Shown here piece after piece: positions 46,300 to 55,555 of a DNA stretch of 64,000 nucleotides (its first letter is position 1; each line of letters begins with the position of its first letter). The notes beneath the pieces were generated by a model. It saw only the letters and a program-made list of their open reading frames with translations. It was not told where the DNA came from and did no database searches. The DNA comes from Bacteroidota bacterium (GTDB lineage: Bacteria > Bacteroidota > Bacteroidia > Bacteroidales > UBA6013): contig JAIFMG010000041.1 of the NCBI GenBank assembly GCA_020048645.1, positions 1 to 64,000 of the forward strand, in the 5' to 3' direction. The position numbers and the translations under genes are program-made.

Positions 46300-47082
46300 A
46301 TGATTAACATCGCGGCCAAAAATAAGCCGATGGACTGGCAAGATTACTTGATACTTTTCGCGGTGGGCGTGCCTGTCGGCCTGGTGAACACGGTGGCGGG
46401 AAGCGGCTCGCTGGTGAGCCTGGCCGTGATGATGTGGATGGGCATGCCCGCGGGCCTGGCCAACGGCACCAACCGGGTGGCGGTGCTGATGCAGACCTTC
46501 GTGGGGGCGGCCCGCTTCGGCCAGGCCAATGTGCTGGAATGGCGCCAGGGCCTCTGGTTCTCCCTGCCGGCCATCGTCGGAGCGCTGGTGGGCGCGCGGC
46601 TGGCCTTGGACATCGACGAACAGATGATGCGGCAGACCATCGCCTTCCTGCTGGTGTTCATGTTCTTCCTGGTGCTGGTGCGTCCGCAGCGCTGGCTGCA
46701 TGGCAAGGAGGGCCAGGCCAGCCAGCGTCCCAACGCCTGGCAGTCGGTCATCTTCTTCCTGATCGGCGTCTATGGCGGCTTCATCCAGGCGGGCGTGGGC
46801 TTCTTCCTGATAGCCGGGCTGGTGCTGAGCGCGGGCTTCGACCTGGTGAAGTCGAACGCCATGAAGCTGCTCATCAGCTTCATCTTCACGCCTTTCACGC
46901 TGGTGGTCTTCGTCTGGGACGGCCAGGTCGATTGGCTGTCGGGCTTCGCGCTGGGGCTGGGCAGCATGCTGGGGGCCTTGGCGGGTGCGGCCCTGGCCCT
47001 GCGCGGCGGGAGCGGCCTGATCAGGGTGATGCTGATGGTGATGCTCGTGGCCTCGGCCCTGCACATGTTCGGCCTGTTCTGA
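46300..47082 (+). CDS. TSUP/TauE-SafE family sulfite exporter-like transporter
   Basis: GVPVGLVNTVAGSGSLVSLAVMMWMGMPAGLANGTNRVAVLMQ...; repeated TM halves. Alternative start at 46330. Confidence 0.85.
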   Translation: MINIAAKNKPMDWQDYLILFAVGVPVGLVNTVAGSGSLVSLAVMMWMGMPAGLANGTNRVAVLMQTFVGAARFGQANVLEWRQGLWFSLPAIVGALVGARLALDIDEQMMRQTIAFLLVFMFFLVLVRPQRWLHGKEGQASQRPNAWQSVIFFLIGVYGGFIQAGVGFFLIAGLVLSAGFDLVKSNAMKLLISFIFTPFTLVVFVWDGQVDWLSGFALGLGSMLGALAGAALALRGGSGLIRVMLMVMLVASALHMFGLF

Positions 47083-47154
47083 ATTGCGCCTTCGCGGGAC
47101 TGGCAAGCCATTTGACGAAAAAGATCGCCCCGAAACCAAAATGACAACCGCGCC

Positions 47155-47466
47155 ATGAAGAAAACGCTCGAACTGCTTGGCCTGCTGGTCCTGGCCCTGC
47201 TCCAGTTGCCCTCGCTGTTCTTCCTTGGCTCGATGGGCCTTGACGCCCTCTCGGAAGGCAGTCCTTCGGGAACGGATTGGCTCGAGTACATCGCTCCCCC
47301 CGTGCTGGCCCTGGTGGCGCTGGCGCTGGGCGGCTGGCTCCTGCCGAAGGTCCTCTCGGGGACGCCCCGCCAGAGGGCCTGGTGGGCCTTCGGCCTTGTC
47401 GCCTCGTTCTCATTCTTCATCAGCGCCGCGCTCCTGCTTAGCGCCTTGGCCTACGCCTTCATGTGA
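47155..47466 (+). CDS. small membrane protein
   Basis: 103-aa ORF with three hydrophobic segments. Confidence 0.5.
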   Translation: MKKTLELLGLLVLALLQLPSLFFLGSMGLDALSEGSPSGTDWLEYIAPPVLALVALALGGWLLPKVLSGTPRQRAWWAFGLVASFSFFISAALLLSALAYAFM

Positions 47467-47497
47467 GCCCGGGCCCGCGGGCGATGGGCGCCTCCTC

Positions 47498-47528
47498 TTG
47501 GGCGGTTTTGAAAAAAACGGTACCTTTG
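47498..47528 (+). promoter_or_regulatory. putative Bacteroidota-type promoter
   Basis: TTG-N20-TACCTTTG upstream of the 47660 ORF. Confidence 0.4.
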
Positions 47529-47659
47529 GGAAGCCAGTCGCCCGCTTGGCAACCGCTGGAAATCAGGCCTTGGACATGAATCCACGGCTGGCTAGGCCCG
47601 CGCTTTCATGCCTTTGTCTTGTTGGCGCTGGCCCTCGGCTTCGAATCGAAATTTGCCCC

Positions 47660-47953
47660 ATGCAGAACTTTAGAACCAAAAGGCTGATAATCTTGCTGTT
47701 CACGCTCATCGCCGCGGTGCTGGCCGTGGTCTCGGCCATTTTCTCGACCCAGGCGCTCGGCTGGCTGACCCGCGCGGGAAGCCTGCTGGCCATGCTGCTC
47801 ATGGCCCTGGCCATCTGGCAGGGCTGGCGGCTGGACCGCCACCTCGCGAGCCGCGAGGAAGACCGGCACTGGAGGATCTACATGGCCTTCTACTTCCCCG
47901 GCCTGATCGTCTTCTTCGCCACCTTCAGCCTGCTCATCATCGAAACTGCCTGA
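47660..47953 (+). CDS. small membrane protein
   Basis: MQNFRTKRLIILLFTLIAAVLAVVSAIF...; three TM segments. Confidence 0.6.
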   Translation: MQNFRTKRLIILLFTLIAAVLAVVSAIFSTQALGWLTRAGSLLAMLLMALAIWQGWRLDRHLASREEDRHWRIYMAFYFPGLIVFFATFSLLIIETA

Positions 47954-48008
47954 TCCTCGGCCCCTAGTGGCGAATCAACGGCATCCACCCCAAAAAGAAA
48001 GAAAAAAA

Positions 48009-48518
48009 ATGGACGACGACAAACCCAAGGCGGGCCACGGGCTCGGAGGATGGAAGGACGTGCGGGCCAAGACCATCGTGGCCGAAAAGGTGCTCAAGTC
48101 GATGGGCGCGGGCATCATCCCCCTGCCGCTGGTGGACCTGGCGGTGCTGACCAAGATCCAGATGGACATGCTGCACGAGTTCTGCGCGCTCTACGAGGCC
48201 GACTACAACGAGGTCTCGGGCAAAGCGCTGATCTCGACCCTGACCTCGGGGCTGATCTCGCGGGGGGCGGCCAGCCTGATCAAGAGCATCCCCGGCGTGG
48301 GCACCCTGATCGGCGGGGTGTCGAGCGCGGTGCTGTTCGGGGCCTCCACCTACGCCATGGGCAGCGTCTTCAAGAAGTACCTGACCGAGAAGGGCAACCT
48401 GGCGGGCATCAGCCTCGACGAGGCCAAGTCGTTCTACAAGAGCGCCTTCGAGAAAGGCAAGCAGGTGGCCAAAGACCTGCGCGACAAGACCCGGACCGAC
48501 AAGGACATCGAACTTTGA
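48009..48518 (+). CDS. DUF697/YcjF-like protein
   Basis: ADYNEVSGKALISTLTSGLISRGAASLIKSIPGVGTLIGGVSSAVLFGASTYAMGSVFKKYL; typical DUF697 hydrophobic hairpin. Confidence 0.75.
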   Translation: MDDDKPKAGHGLGGWKDVRAKTIVAEKVLKSMGAGIIPLPLVDLAVLTKIQMDMLHEFCALYEADYNEVSGKALISTLTSGLISRGAASLIKSIPGVGTLIGGVSSAVLFGASTYAMGSVFKKYLTEKGNLAGISLDEAKSFYKSAFEKGKQVAKDLRDKTRTDKDIEL

Positions 48519-48529
48519 GCCCCGCCGCC

Positions 48530-49468
48530 ATGCAAGCCAAACCCTACCGCCTGAGCCTGGCCGAGCTGGCCGTGCTGACCCGCCGGACCGAGAAGCAGGC
48601 CCGGCAACTGCTGGAGCCGCACGAGTGCGAATCGGCCAGCACCCGCCTGGGATGGGTGGAGCCCGCGGCCGTGCGGCGGCTGCTCGCCGAGCGCGGGCAC
48701 GGCTTCGGCTTCACGGTCTCGGCGCACATCAACCTGCGCGGCGGCATCGGCAAGACCACCAGCGCCGCAAGCCTGGCCAGCCGCGCGGCCCAGTACGGCT
48801 ACCGCGTGGCCCTGCTCGACCTCGACCCGCAGGGCTCGGCCTCGCTGCTTTTCGACAAGCTGCCCCAGGAGCAGGAGCCCATCTTCTACGACGTCTGGGC
48901 ACGGCCCGAGCAGGACCTGCCCCCGGCCCTCAAGCCCATCCAGGACGGCTTCGCGCTCCTGCCTTCGAGCCTGGAGAACGCCCTGCTCGACTCTAGCCTC
49001 TCGAAGCCGGCCAACCTCAAGCAGGCCGTGGCCTCCAGCGTCAAGGTGCTGCGCCAGTTGGGCTACGACCTGGTGGTCATCGACTGCCCGCCCTCGCTGG
49101 GCGCGGCCACCATCTCGTCGATCTGCGCCGCCGACCGCGTGGTCATCCCGGTCTGGAGCGACCCCTTCTCGTTCAAGGGCCTGGAGCTGACCCTCGAGGA
49201 GATACAGTCCATCACCGAGACCTTCTCGCTGGCGGCGCCCCGCGTGGTGCTGCTTTATTCGCGTTTCGACAAGCGCGAGAAGATCGGCGTGGAAGCCCTG
49301 GAGCTGCTCCGCGCCCAGCACCCCGACAAGCTGGCGCCCATGCCCATCCGCACCAGCAGCGAGTTCTCGAAGGCCCTGCAAAGGCACCAGACCATCTTCG
49401 CCGAGGCCGCCCGCAACACCGCCCGCGACGACTACGACGCCTTCACGCGCCACCTGCTGGGCTTCTGA
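48530..49468 (+). CDS. ParA-family ATPase with N-terminal HTH-like region
   Basis: HINLRGGIGKTTSAASLASRAAQYGYRVALLDLDPQGSASLLF, LVVIDCPPSLG, VIPVWSDPFSFKGLE. Confidence 0.88.
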   Translation: MQAKPYRLSLAELAVLTRRTEKQARQLLEPHECESASTRLGWVEPAAVRRLLAERGHGFGFTVSAHINLRGGIGKTTSAASLASRAAQYGYRVALLDLDPQGSASLLFDKLPQEQEPIFYDVWARPEQDLPPALKPIQDGFALLPSSLENALLDSSLSKPANLKQAVASSVKVLRQLGYDLVVIDCPPSLGAATISSICAADRVVIPVWSDPFSFKGLELTLEEIQSITETFSLAAPRVVLLYSRFDKREKIGVEALELLRAQHPDKLAPMPIRTSSEFSKALQRHQTIFAEAARNTARDDYDAFTRHLLGF

Positions 49469-49611
49469 GCCCCAGTAGCTTTCGATGGTGCAATATACCA
49501 ATGGCCAGCACCGGGCAAAATTTCGATCGAGGTGGACGTTGAGGATACGGATTGGGTGGGGTTTGCTGAAATAGCCAATCTTCCTCAAAACTTGCTTTTC
49601 CATCCATTTTG

Positions 49612-49730
49612 CATCGCAAATTCATGGGCTATCATAAGGTAATAAGGTTATTTTGACTCCGCCGATTGATTTTCTACTAAGGTTTTACCCAAAAATAAGG
49701 TCTTATACCGAGTTGCGTTCGATGGTGATG
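49612..49730. repeat. about 120-bp dispersed repeat, copy B (inverted relative to 39090-39208)
   Basis: Reverse complement aligns across nearly the full length with copy A. Confidence 0.9.
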
Positions 49731-49976
49731 AATACAAATCGGCAGCACCCTTCGATAATGGGAAGATTCGGGGCGAATCCCGAAGGGATGGGATTGTTGT
49801 AGCCAGCCCAGCGCGGGTTGGAGGGGAACCCTGGAGGGGTGGCATTGTCTGGCCCATCCTCCCGATGAGGACAATTCCACCCCTCCGGGGTTGGGCGAGT
49901 TTTCAAGGCAATCCATCACCCTTGAACGCGACTTTGTATGCGCCCAGGGGCGCCGCGCGGGCATTTTCCGCCCATC

Positions 49977-50021
49977 CCAAAGGAGAAAGACGGCCCGCGC
50001 GGGGTCGTCTTTCTCCTTTGG
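49977..50021 (-). terminator. hairpin terminator
   Basis: ccaaaggagaaagacg...cgtctttctcctttgg, 16-bp stem, directly 3' of the DUF2892 gene. Confidence 0.75.
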
Positions 50022-50038
50022 CGAAGCGGCGCTTCCGC

Positions 50039-50245
50039 TCAGGACTTCTTCGGCAGGGTGCGGATGCCGAAGGGCAGGTAGAGCGGACAAAAGCGTATGA
50101 CCGAGGTCAGGACGAAAACGCCCGCCAAGACCAGCATGACGATGCCCAGCGTGCCCGCCAGCATGCCCATGAAGTAGGCCGCGACAATCGCCGCCGCGAT
50201 GACCAGGCGCACGCCCCGGTCCAGGTTGCCCATGTTTGCTTCCAT
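50039..50245 (-). CDS. DUF2892/YgaP-like small membrane protein
   Basis: MEANMGNLDRGVRLVIAAAIVAAYFMG...VRFCPLYLPFGIRT. Confidence 0.82.
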   Translation of the reverse strand: MEANMGNLDRGVRLVIAAAIVAAYFMGMLAGTLGIVMLVLAGVFVLTSVIRFCPLYLPFGIRTLPKKS

Positions 50246-50691
50246 GATTTGAGTTTTTGAGGAATGAAGGAAATCCATTTTGTGAAGCATGAGAAGACCA
50301 GCCTTCGGCAGGTCCATGCGTGCCAAAAATAGCTCTTTTTGGGCAGATTCGCCCCCGCAGGCCGGGAGCAGCCCGCGAGCAGGTACGGCCGCCGAATCCA
50401 CTTGGCCCGAAGAGCGCTCCTTCCGGGCCAAGCATTTGGGGATTTGGGGCTTTTTGATCATCTTTAAGCCATAGGTCAAGGGCAGAAGCCGCCTAGATAG
50501 CTGGCTACCAGTGGCCTAGGCGAAACTGGGCGAGCCCGGGCGGAGGCGTGGGCCTCCGCCGATTCTGAAGCGCGAGAAGTATCATTTCCATCGGAGGTGG
50601 CCAAGGGCCATGAACTTTCCTAGAAAATGCCTTTTGCCTTCCAGCCCTTGCCCAAACGCCATCGGAACGACAAACCAATCCCCCTAGATAG

Positions 50692-53460
50692 ATGCGAACA
50701 CTAGAACTGGTCAAAGAAAAACTGGGCAAGCCTTACAGCGACTTGGAGTTCCTGCTCAACTGCCTCAAGGAGGTGCTTGAGGAGACCGGAGACGCCGAGC
50801 TGGCCAAGGCCATCCCCTGGATCAACCCCGACAAGAAATTCGCCGAGGATGAGTTCACGGGCAAGCACGTCCACCTTTACTCGCTGGTTTTCAAGCTGTT
50901 GAACATCGTAGAGGTGAACGGCGCGGTCCAGGCCCGCCGGGCGAGCGAGGACGAGCACGGCCTGGAGAGCGTCAACGGCCTCTGGGCGCACAACCTGAAG
51001 CTGCTCAAGGACGCGGGCATCTCGCCCGAGGCGATCGCCCGCGCGATCGGGCACATGCGCGTGGAGCCGGTGCTGACGGCCCACCCCACTGAGGCCAAGC
51101 GCGCCACGGTGCTGGAGCACCAGCGGCGCCTCTACCTGCTGATGGTGGACCGCGAGAACCAGATGTGGACCAAGGTGGAGCGCGAGCAGATCCGCCGCAA
51201 CATCAAGCTCAACATGCTCCGCCTCTGGAAGACCGAGGAGATCTTCACCGAGAAGCCCGACCTGCACTCGGAGCTGAACAACGTGCTGCACTACCTGACG
51301 AACGTTTTCCCCGAAGTGCTGGAAATCCACGACCTGCGCTTCAAGCAGGCCTGGGAGGCCCTGGGCTTCGACACGAAGCTGGTGAACGACCACCAGCACC
51401 ACTGCCAGCTCTCGTTCGGCAACTGGGTGGGCGGCGACCGCGACGGGCACCCGCTGGTAACGGCCGAGGTGACGCGCCACACCCTGCACCAGCTCCAGCT
51501 CAACGCCTTCATCATCATCAAGCGGCAGTTGATGAACCTGGTCAAGAAGCTCAGCTACTCGGTGGACTTCAAGGACGCCCCCTACCTGCTGCGCCAGCGG
51601 GTGGAGCTCATGCGCGAGGAGCTGGGCGAGCTGGGGCAGAAGGCCTTCCACCGCAACCGGGGCGAGATCTTCCGGCAGTTCGTGAACCTGATGGTCCACA
51701 AGCTGCCGCTGGACATCAAGCGCGAGCACGCGGTGGAGATACAGGAGCGCCCGGGCTGCTACACCCGGCACAGCCAACTGCTGAGCGACCTGGAGCTGCT
51801 CCAGGATGTGCTGGTGGACTACGGCCTGCACGCCTCGGCCTACTACGACCTGCACAAGGCCATCCGGGTGGTGAGCACCTTCGGCTTCCACCTGGCCAAC
51901 CTGGACGTGCGGCAGAACAGCAGCTTCCACGAGAAGGCCCTCCAGCAACTGATCGACGCCGCGGCCCTGCGCGACAAGCGCTTCCTGGACTGGGACGAGG
52001 CCCAGCGGCGGGCGTTCCTGGACGCCGAGCTCTGCTCGAACCGCCCGTTCACGCATCCCAAGATGCACCTGGAGGCGGAGGCGCAGGCCGTTGTGGACAG
52101 CTACGTGGTCTTGCGCGACCACGTCGAGAAGCACGGCATCTGGGGCCTGGGATCGCTGATCGTGAGCATGACCCGGAGCGTCTCGGACCTGGTGGCCGTC
52201 TATGTGCTGGCCCGCGAGGCCGGCCTGCTGGTCCAGACCGAGGCGGGGCTGGTCTGCCCGCTGCCCGTGGTGCCGCTGTTCGAGACCATCGACGACCTGC
52301 ACCGCAGCGCGGGCATCCTGGACGAGTTCCTCTCGCACCCGTTCACGCGGCGCAGCCTGGAGTACCAGCGGACGGCGCGGGGCGCGGCCCAGCGCTCGCA
52401 GCAGGTGATGATCGGCTACAGCGACAGCAACAAGGACGGGGGCATCCTGTCGAGCCAGTGGAACCTGTTCAACGCGCAGAGCCGCCTGGCCGAGGTGGGC
52501 CGGCGGCACGGGGTGAAGATCCGCTTCTTCCACGGCAAGGGCGGCTCGATCAGCCGGGGCGCCGGCCCGACGCACTGGTTCCTCAAGACCCTGCCGCACT
52601 CGGCCCTCGATGGGGACGTCCGGCAGACGGAGCAGGGCGAGACCATCGCGCAGAAGTACGCCAACAAGATGAACGCTGCCTACAACATCGAGCTGCTGAC
52701 GGCGGGCACGGTGGCCAACTCGCTGCTGCACCAGCACCAGGAGCAGAACGGCTACCCGCTGGCGCAGGCCTTCGAGTTCATCGCCCAGGAGAGCGAGCGC
52801 CGCTACAAGGCCCTGACGCACCACGAGCACTTCATCGACTTCTTCCGGCAGGCCACGCCCATCGACGCCATCGAGATGAGCAAGATCGGCTCGCGGCCTT
52901 CGCGGCGCTCGGGCAAGCGCACGCTCGACGACCTGCGGGCCATCCCCTGGGTGTTCAGTTGGAGCCAGTCGCGGTACAACATCACGGGCTGGTTCGGCGT
53001 GGGCACGGCCCTGAAGGCCCTGCGCGACCAGAGGCCCGAGGACTTCGAGCTTTTCCGGCAGGCCTCGCGGGGCGACGCGCTGGTTCGCTACGTGCTCACG
53101 AACGTTGACACCAGCCTGGCGGCCACGAACGAGCAGGTGATGAGGCAGTACGCCCTGCTGGTGGAGGACCACCAGGTGCGCGCGCAGGTGCTGGGGATGA
53201 TGCTCGAGGAGCTGGGCCTGGCCCGGGAGATGCTCTCGGAGCTGCTCGGACGGGGCATCCACGAGCGCCGCGAGCAGCACTACTACTCGAACATCGTCCG
53301 CGAGGAGGCCCTGGCCGAGCTGCACAAGCTCCAGGTGAACCTCCTGCACCGCTGGCGCACGCTCAAGGACGAGCAGCGGCTCGAGGAGGCCGAGGCCGTC
53401 CTGCTGGAGCTCCTGAAAAGCATCAACGCCATCGCCAGCGCGCTGCGGAACACGGGCTGA
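50692..53460 (+). CDS. ppc: phosphoenolpyruvate carboxylase
   Basis: VLTAHPTEAKR, FGNWVGGDRDGHP, MIGYSDSNKDGG, FHGKGGSISRGAGPTH, QGETIAQKY, C-terminal ...NAIASALRNTG. Confidence 0.97.
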   Translation: MRTLELVKEKLGKPYSDLEFLLNCLKEVLEETGDAELAKAIPWINPDKKFAEDEFTGKHVHLYSLVFKLLNIVEVNGAVQARRASEDEHGLESVNGLWAHNLKLLKDAGISPEAIARAIGHMRVEPVLTAHPTEAKRATVLEHQRRLYLLMVDRENQMWTKVEREQIRRNIKLNMLRLWKTEEIFTEKPDLHSELNNVLHYLTNVFPEVLEIHDLRFKQAWEALGFDTKLVNDHQHHCQLSFGNWVGGDRDGHPLVTAEVTRHTLHQLQLNAFIIIKRQLMNLVKKLSYSVDFKDAPYLLRQRVELMREELGELGQKAFHRNRGEIFRQFVNLMVHKLPLDIKREHAVEIQERPGCYTRHSQLLSDLELLQDVLVDYGLHASAYYDLHKAIRVVSTFGFHLANLDVRQNSSFHEKALQQLIDAAALRDKRFLDWDEAQRRAFLDAELCSNRPFTHPKMHLEAEAQAVVDSYVVLRDHVEKHGIWGLGSLIVSMTRSVSDLVAVYVLAREAGLLVQTEAGLVCPLPVVPLFETIDDLHRSAGILDEFLSHPFTRRSLEYQRTARGAAQRSQQVMIGYSDSNKDGGILSSQWNLFNAQSRLAEVGRRHGVKIRFFHGKGGSISRGAGPTHWFLKTLPHSALDGDVRQTEQGETIAQKYANKMNAAYNIELLTAGTVANSLLHQHQEQNGYPLAQAFEFIAQESERRYKALTHHEHFIDFFRQATPIDAIEMSKIGSRPSRRSGKRTLDDLRAIPWVFSWSQSRYNITGWFGVGTALKALRDQRPEDFELFRQASRGDALVRYVLTNVDTSLAATNEQVMRQYALLVEDHQVRAQVLGMMLEELGLAREMLSELLGRGIHERREQHYYSNIVREEALAELHKLQVNLLHRWRTLKDEQRLEEAEAVLLELLKSINAIASALRNTG

Positions 53461-53504
53461 AATCGGGCCGGTTTTGGGCCGAACGCGTTTTTCCATTCGT
53501 CTGC

Positions 53505-53541
53505 AAAAAGCGCCTTTTTCGATGAAAAAGGCGCTTTTTTT
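53505..53541 (+). terminator. rho-independent terminator of ppc
   Basis: aaaaagcgcctttttcgatgaaaaaggcgcttttttt. Confidence 0.88.
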
Positions 53542-53612
53542 AGGGTTTTCACGCAAAAAAACGCAAAACAGGCTCGAATCCGCAAACGTTTTCGTAACTA
53601 ATTATATTGGAA

Positions 53613-53644
53613 TTGTCTTTTTTTTGTAAAAAAATCTACTTTTG
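53613..53644 (+). promoter_or_regulatory. Bacteroidota-type promoter of the desaturase gene
   Basis: TTG-N21-TACTTTTG. Confidence 0.5.
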
Positions 53645-53684
53645 GGCTGGAAGTTCTGTAATCCGCCGCGGCGGGAGAGAACAG

Positions 53685-53750
53685 ATGCAATGGTCACGCT
53701 TTCTCCTAAACGCTTTGAAAAACGCCAAGCCCGATGTGATTTCGGGCTAG
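53685..53750 (+). CDS. possible leader peptide (21 aa) upstream of the desaturase
   Basis: ATG..TAG, MQWSRFLLNALKNAKPDVISG*, preceded by GGAGAG at 5-nt spacing; its last codons form one hairpin (agcccga...tcgggct). Confidence 0.35.
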   Translation: MQWSRFLLNALKNAKPDVISG

Positions 53751-53786
53751 TCCCTTCCTCTTTTTTTCACCAACTCTTTTCTGCCC

Positions 53787-54902
53787 ATGAGCAACGCACC
53801 AATCAAGTTCCCGAACGAAACGGGAAAGGAGTTCGTCAGCACGCTTCGCAACCGCGTCAACGACTACTTCAAAGAAAAAGGCATCACCCGCTTCGGTGAC
53901 GCCTCGATGGTATTGAAGACGGTCTTCATGCTGTCGCTTTATTTCGTACCCTACGCGTTCATGCTATCGGGGACCGTGAGCTCCACCTGGGGTTTCCTGG
54001 GCCTGTGGGTCCTGATGGGCCTGGGCATGGCCGGCATCGGCTTCTCGGTGATGCACGACGCCAACCACAACGCCTACTCGTCGAACCGCACGCTGAACAA
54101 GGTGATCGGCTATACGCTGAACATGCTCGGTGGAAACGCCACGAACTGGAAGATCCAGCACAACAAGCTGCACCACTCGTTCACGAACATCGACGGCATG
54201 GACGATGACATCACCCGCATCAGCATCATGCGCTTCTCGCCGCACTCCAAGCTGCGCTTCTTCCACCGCTTCCAGCACATCTACGCGTGGTTCTTCTACG
54301 GCTTCCTGACCCTTTCGTGGGTAACCTCCAAGGAGTTCCTGCAACTGGCCGACTACCGCCGGCGCGACCTGACCAAGGAGCATGGCGAGTTCGGCATGTT
54401 GATGCTCCAGATGACCCTGACCAAGATCGCCTACTATGGCTACATCATGGTCTTGCCGCTGGTCTTGCTGGACGTCTCTCCCTGGCTGATCATCGCCGGA
54501 TTCTTCTCGCTGCACTTCGTGGCGGGCTTCACCCTGAGCGTGGTGTTCCAACTGGCCCACGTCATGCCCGAGTGCGAGTTCCCCACCCCCGACGAGGCCG
54601 GCACCATGGAGAACAACTGGGCCATCCACCAGCTCCTGACCACCTCGAACTACTCGCACGAGAACCGCGTTCTCTCGTGGTTCGTCGGTGGGCTGAACTA
54701 CCAGGTCGAGCACCACTTGTTCCCCAGCATCTGCCACATCCACTACCGCAAGCTGTCCGAAATCGTCCGCAAGACGGCCCAGGAGTTCAAGCTGCCGTAC
54801 AACTCCAACCCCACCTTCTTCGGCGCGCTCTACAGCCATGCCAAGATGCTGCACACGCTCGGCACGCAGGAGCACCTGCCGGAGCACATCCACCTGCACT
54901 GA
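53787..54902 (+). CDS. membrane fatty acid desaturase (acyl-CoA/front-end type)
   Basis: Histidine boxes HDANHN, HNKLHH, QVEHH; TMs. Confidence 0.9.
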   Translation: MSNAPIKFPNETGKEFVSTLRNRVNDYFKEKGITRFGDASMVLKTVFMLSLYFVPYAFMLSGTVSSTWGFLGLWVLMGLGMAGIGFSVMHDANHNAYSSNRTLNKVIGYTLNMLGGNATNWKIQHNKLHHSFTNIDGMDDDITRISIMRFSPHSKLRFFHRFQHIYAWFFYGFLTLSWVTSKEFLQLADYRRRDLTKEHGEFGMLMLQMTLTKIAYYGYIMVLPLVLLDVSPWLIIAGFFSLHFVAGFTLSVVFQLAHVMPECEFPTPDEAGTMENNWAIHQLLTTSNYSHENRVLSWFVGGLNYQVEHHLFPSICHIHYRKLSEIVRKTAQEFKLPYNSNPTFFGALYSHAKMLHTLGTQEHLPEHIHLH

Positions 54903-54933
54903 TTTCCAAACCTTTCCCGATTCTTCCCTGAAC

Positions 54934-54971
54934 GAGGCCGCCCCCCAAAGTGGGGCGGCCTCATTTTTTTT
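54934..54971 (+). terminator. rho-independent terminator
   Basis: gaggccgcccc(cc)aaagt ggggcggcctc attttttttt. Confidence 0.88.
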
Positions 54972-55028
54972 GTAGCCCTTCTTCCGCGTCGGCTGCGAGA
55001 TGCCTTTCTACCAAGTTGCTATCCAAGG

Positions 55029-55174
55029 TGATAGATGGACTTGGTACGTGTTGGTTTTCGCATGGAATCCCTACGGGGTTCTGGTTCGCGGCGGTTCTCT
55101 GCTCCCCGGATTTCATCCGAGGCTATCCACATTCAATCCCTTCGGGATTGGCGGAACAGCCCGATTTTGTCGGA
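55029..55174 (+). repeat. REP-like dispersed repeat, copy 2
   Basis: Aligns with 39208-39356 (gttctggttcgc..ggatttcatcc..ggctatccac.ttcaatccctt.gggattggcggaacagcccgattttgtcgga). Confidence 0.85.
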
Positions 55175-55555
55175 CGCAGGCACTTGGGATGTTCCACCAA
55201 TGCTCGCAACTTGGTATTGTGGTTACTCGATCGCGTCCGATGCTGCAAAATCAAAACCACCTACGGCGGACAAAAATCTGGGTCGCAGAGCAATCTTATG
55301 ACCCAGATTTGGAGAATTTGGCGGATAATTATTGATAATCAGCTCATTTCCAACTCTTCTTTGCCCAGGGTCCTAGCTTTTCACCCAAAAGAAGGAAAAA
55401 GCATCCTCCTGTTCGTTCGAAAGCAAGTTCGGGAGACACCATTCGCGTGTTGGAGAATGGGGTTTGCGGTCCAAAAATGACATTTCGGGATATTGTGCTT
55501 GGCCTTGACTCCAGATCGGCCTTAATTCGATGGTGAAAACCAACACACCTTTCGC

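Noticed and set aside
48009-49468. Plasmid-type partition locus
   Set aside because: ParA-like but no ParB, no iteron or parS arrays, and surrounded by chromosomal genes.
39090-49730. Composite transposon or integrative element bounded by the inverted repeats
   Set aside because: No transposase, integrase or target-site duplication could be identified; the content looks like ordinary chromosomal genes. Kept only as an invertible-segment hypothesis.
50490-50690. Possible small RNA or tRNA-like structure upstream of ppc (ggcggaggc gtg ggcctccgcc)
   Set aside because: Only one strong hairpin, no cloverleaf or T-loop consensus and no clear promoter; could be a simple 5' UTR feature.
55000-55335. 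111-aa ORF and overlapping small ORFs between the desaturase and the TonB receptor
   Set aside because: Falls on REP-like copy 2 and has low-complexity/repeat translation only.
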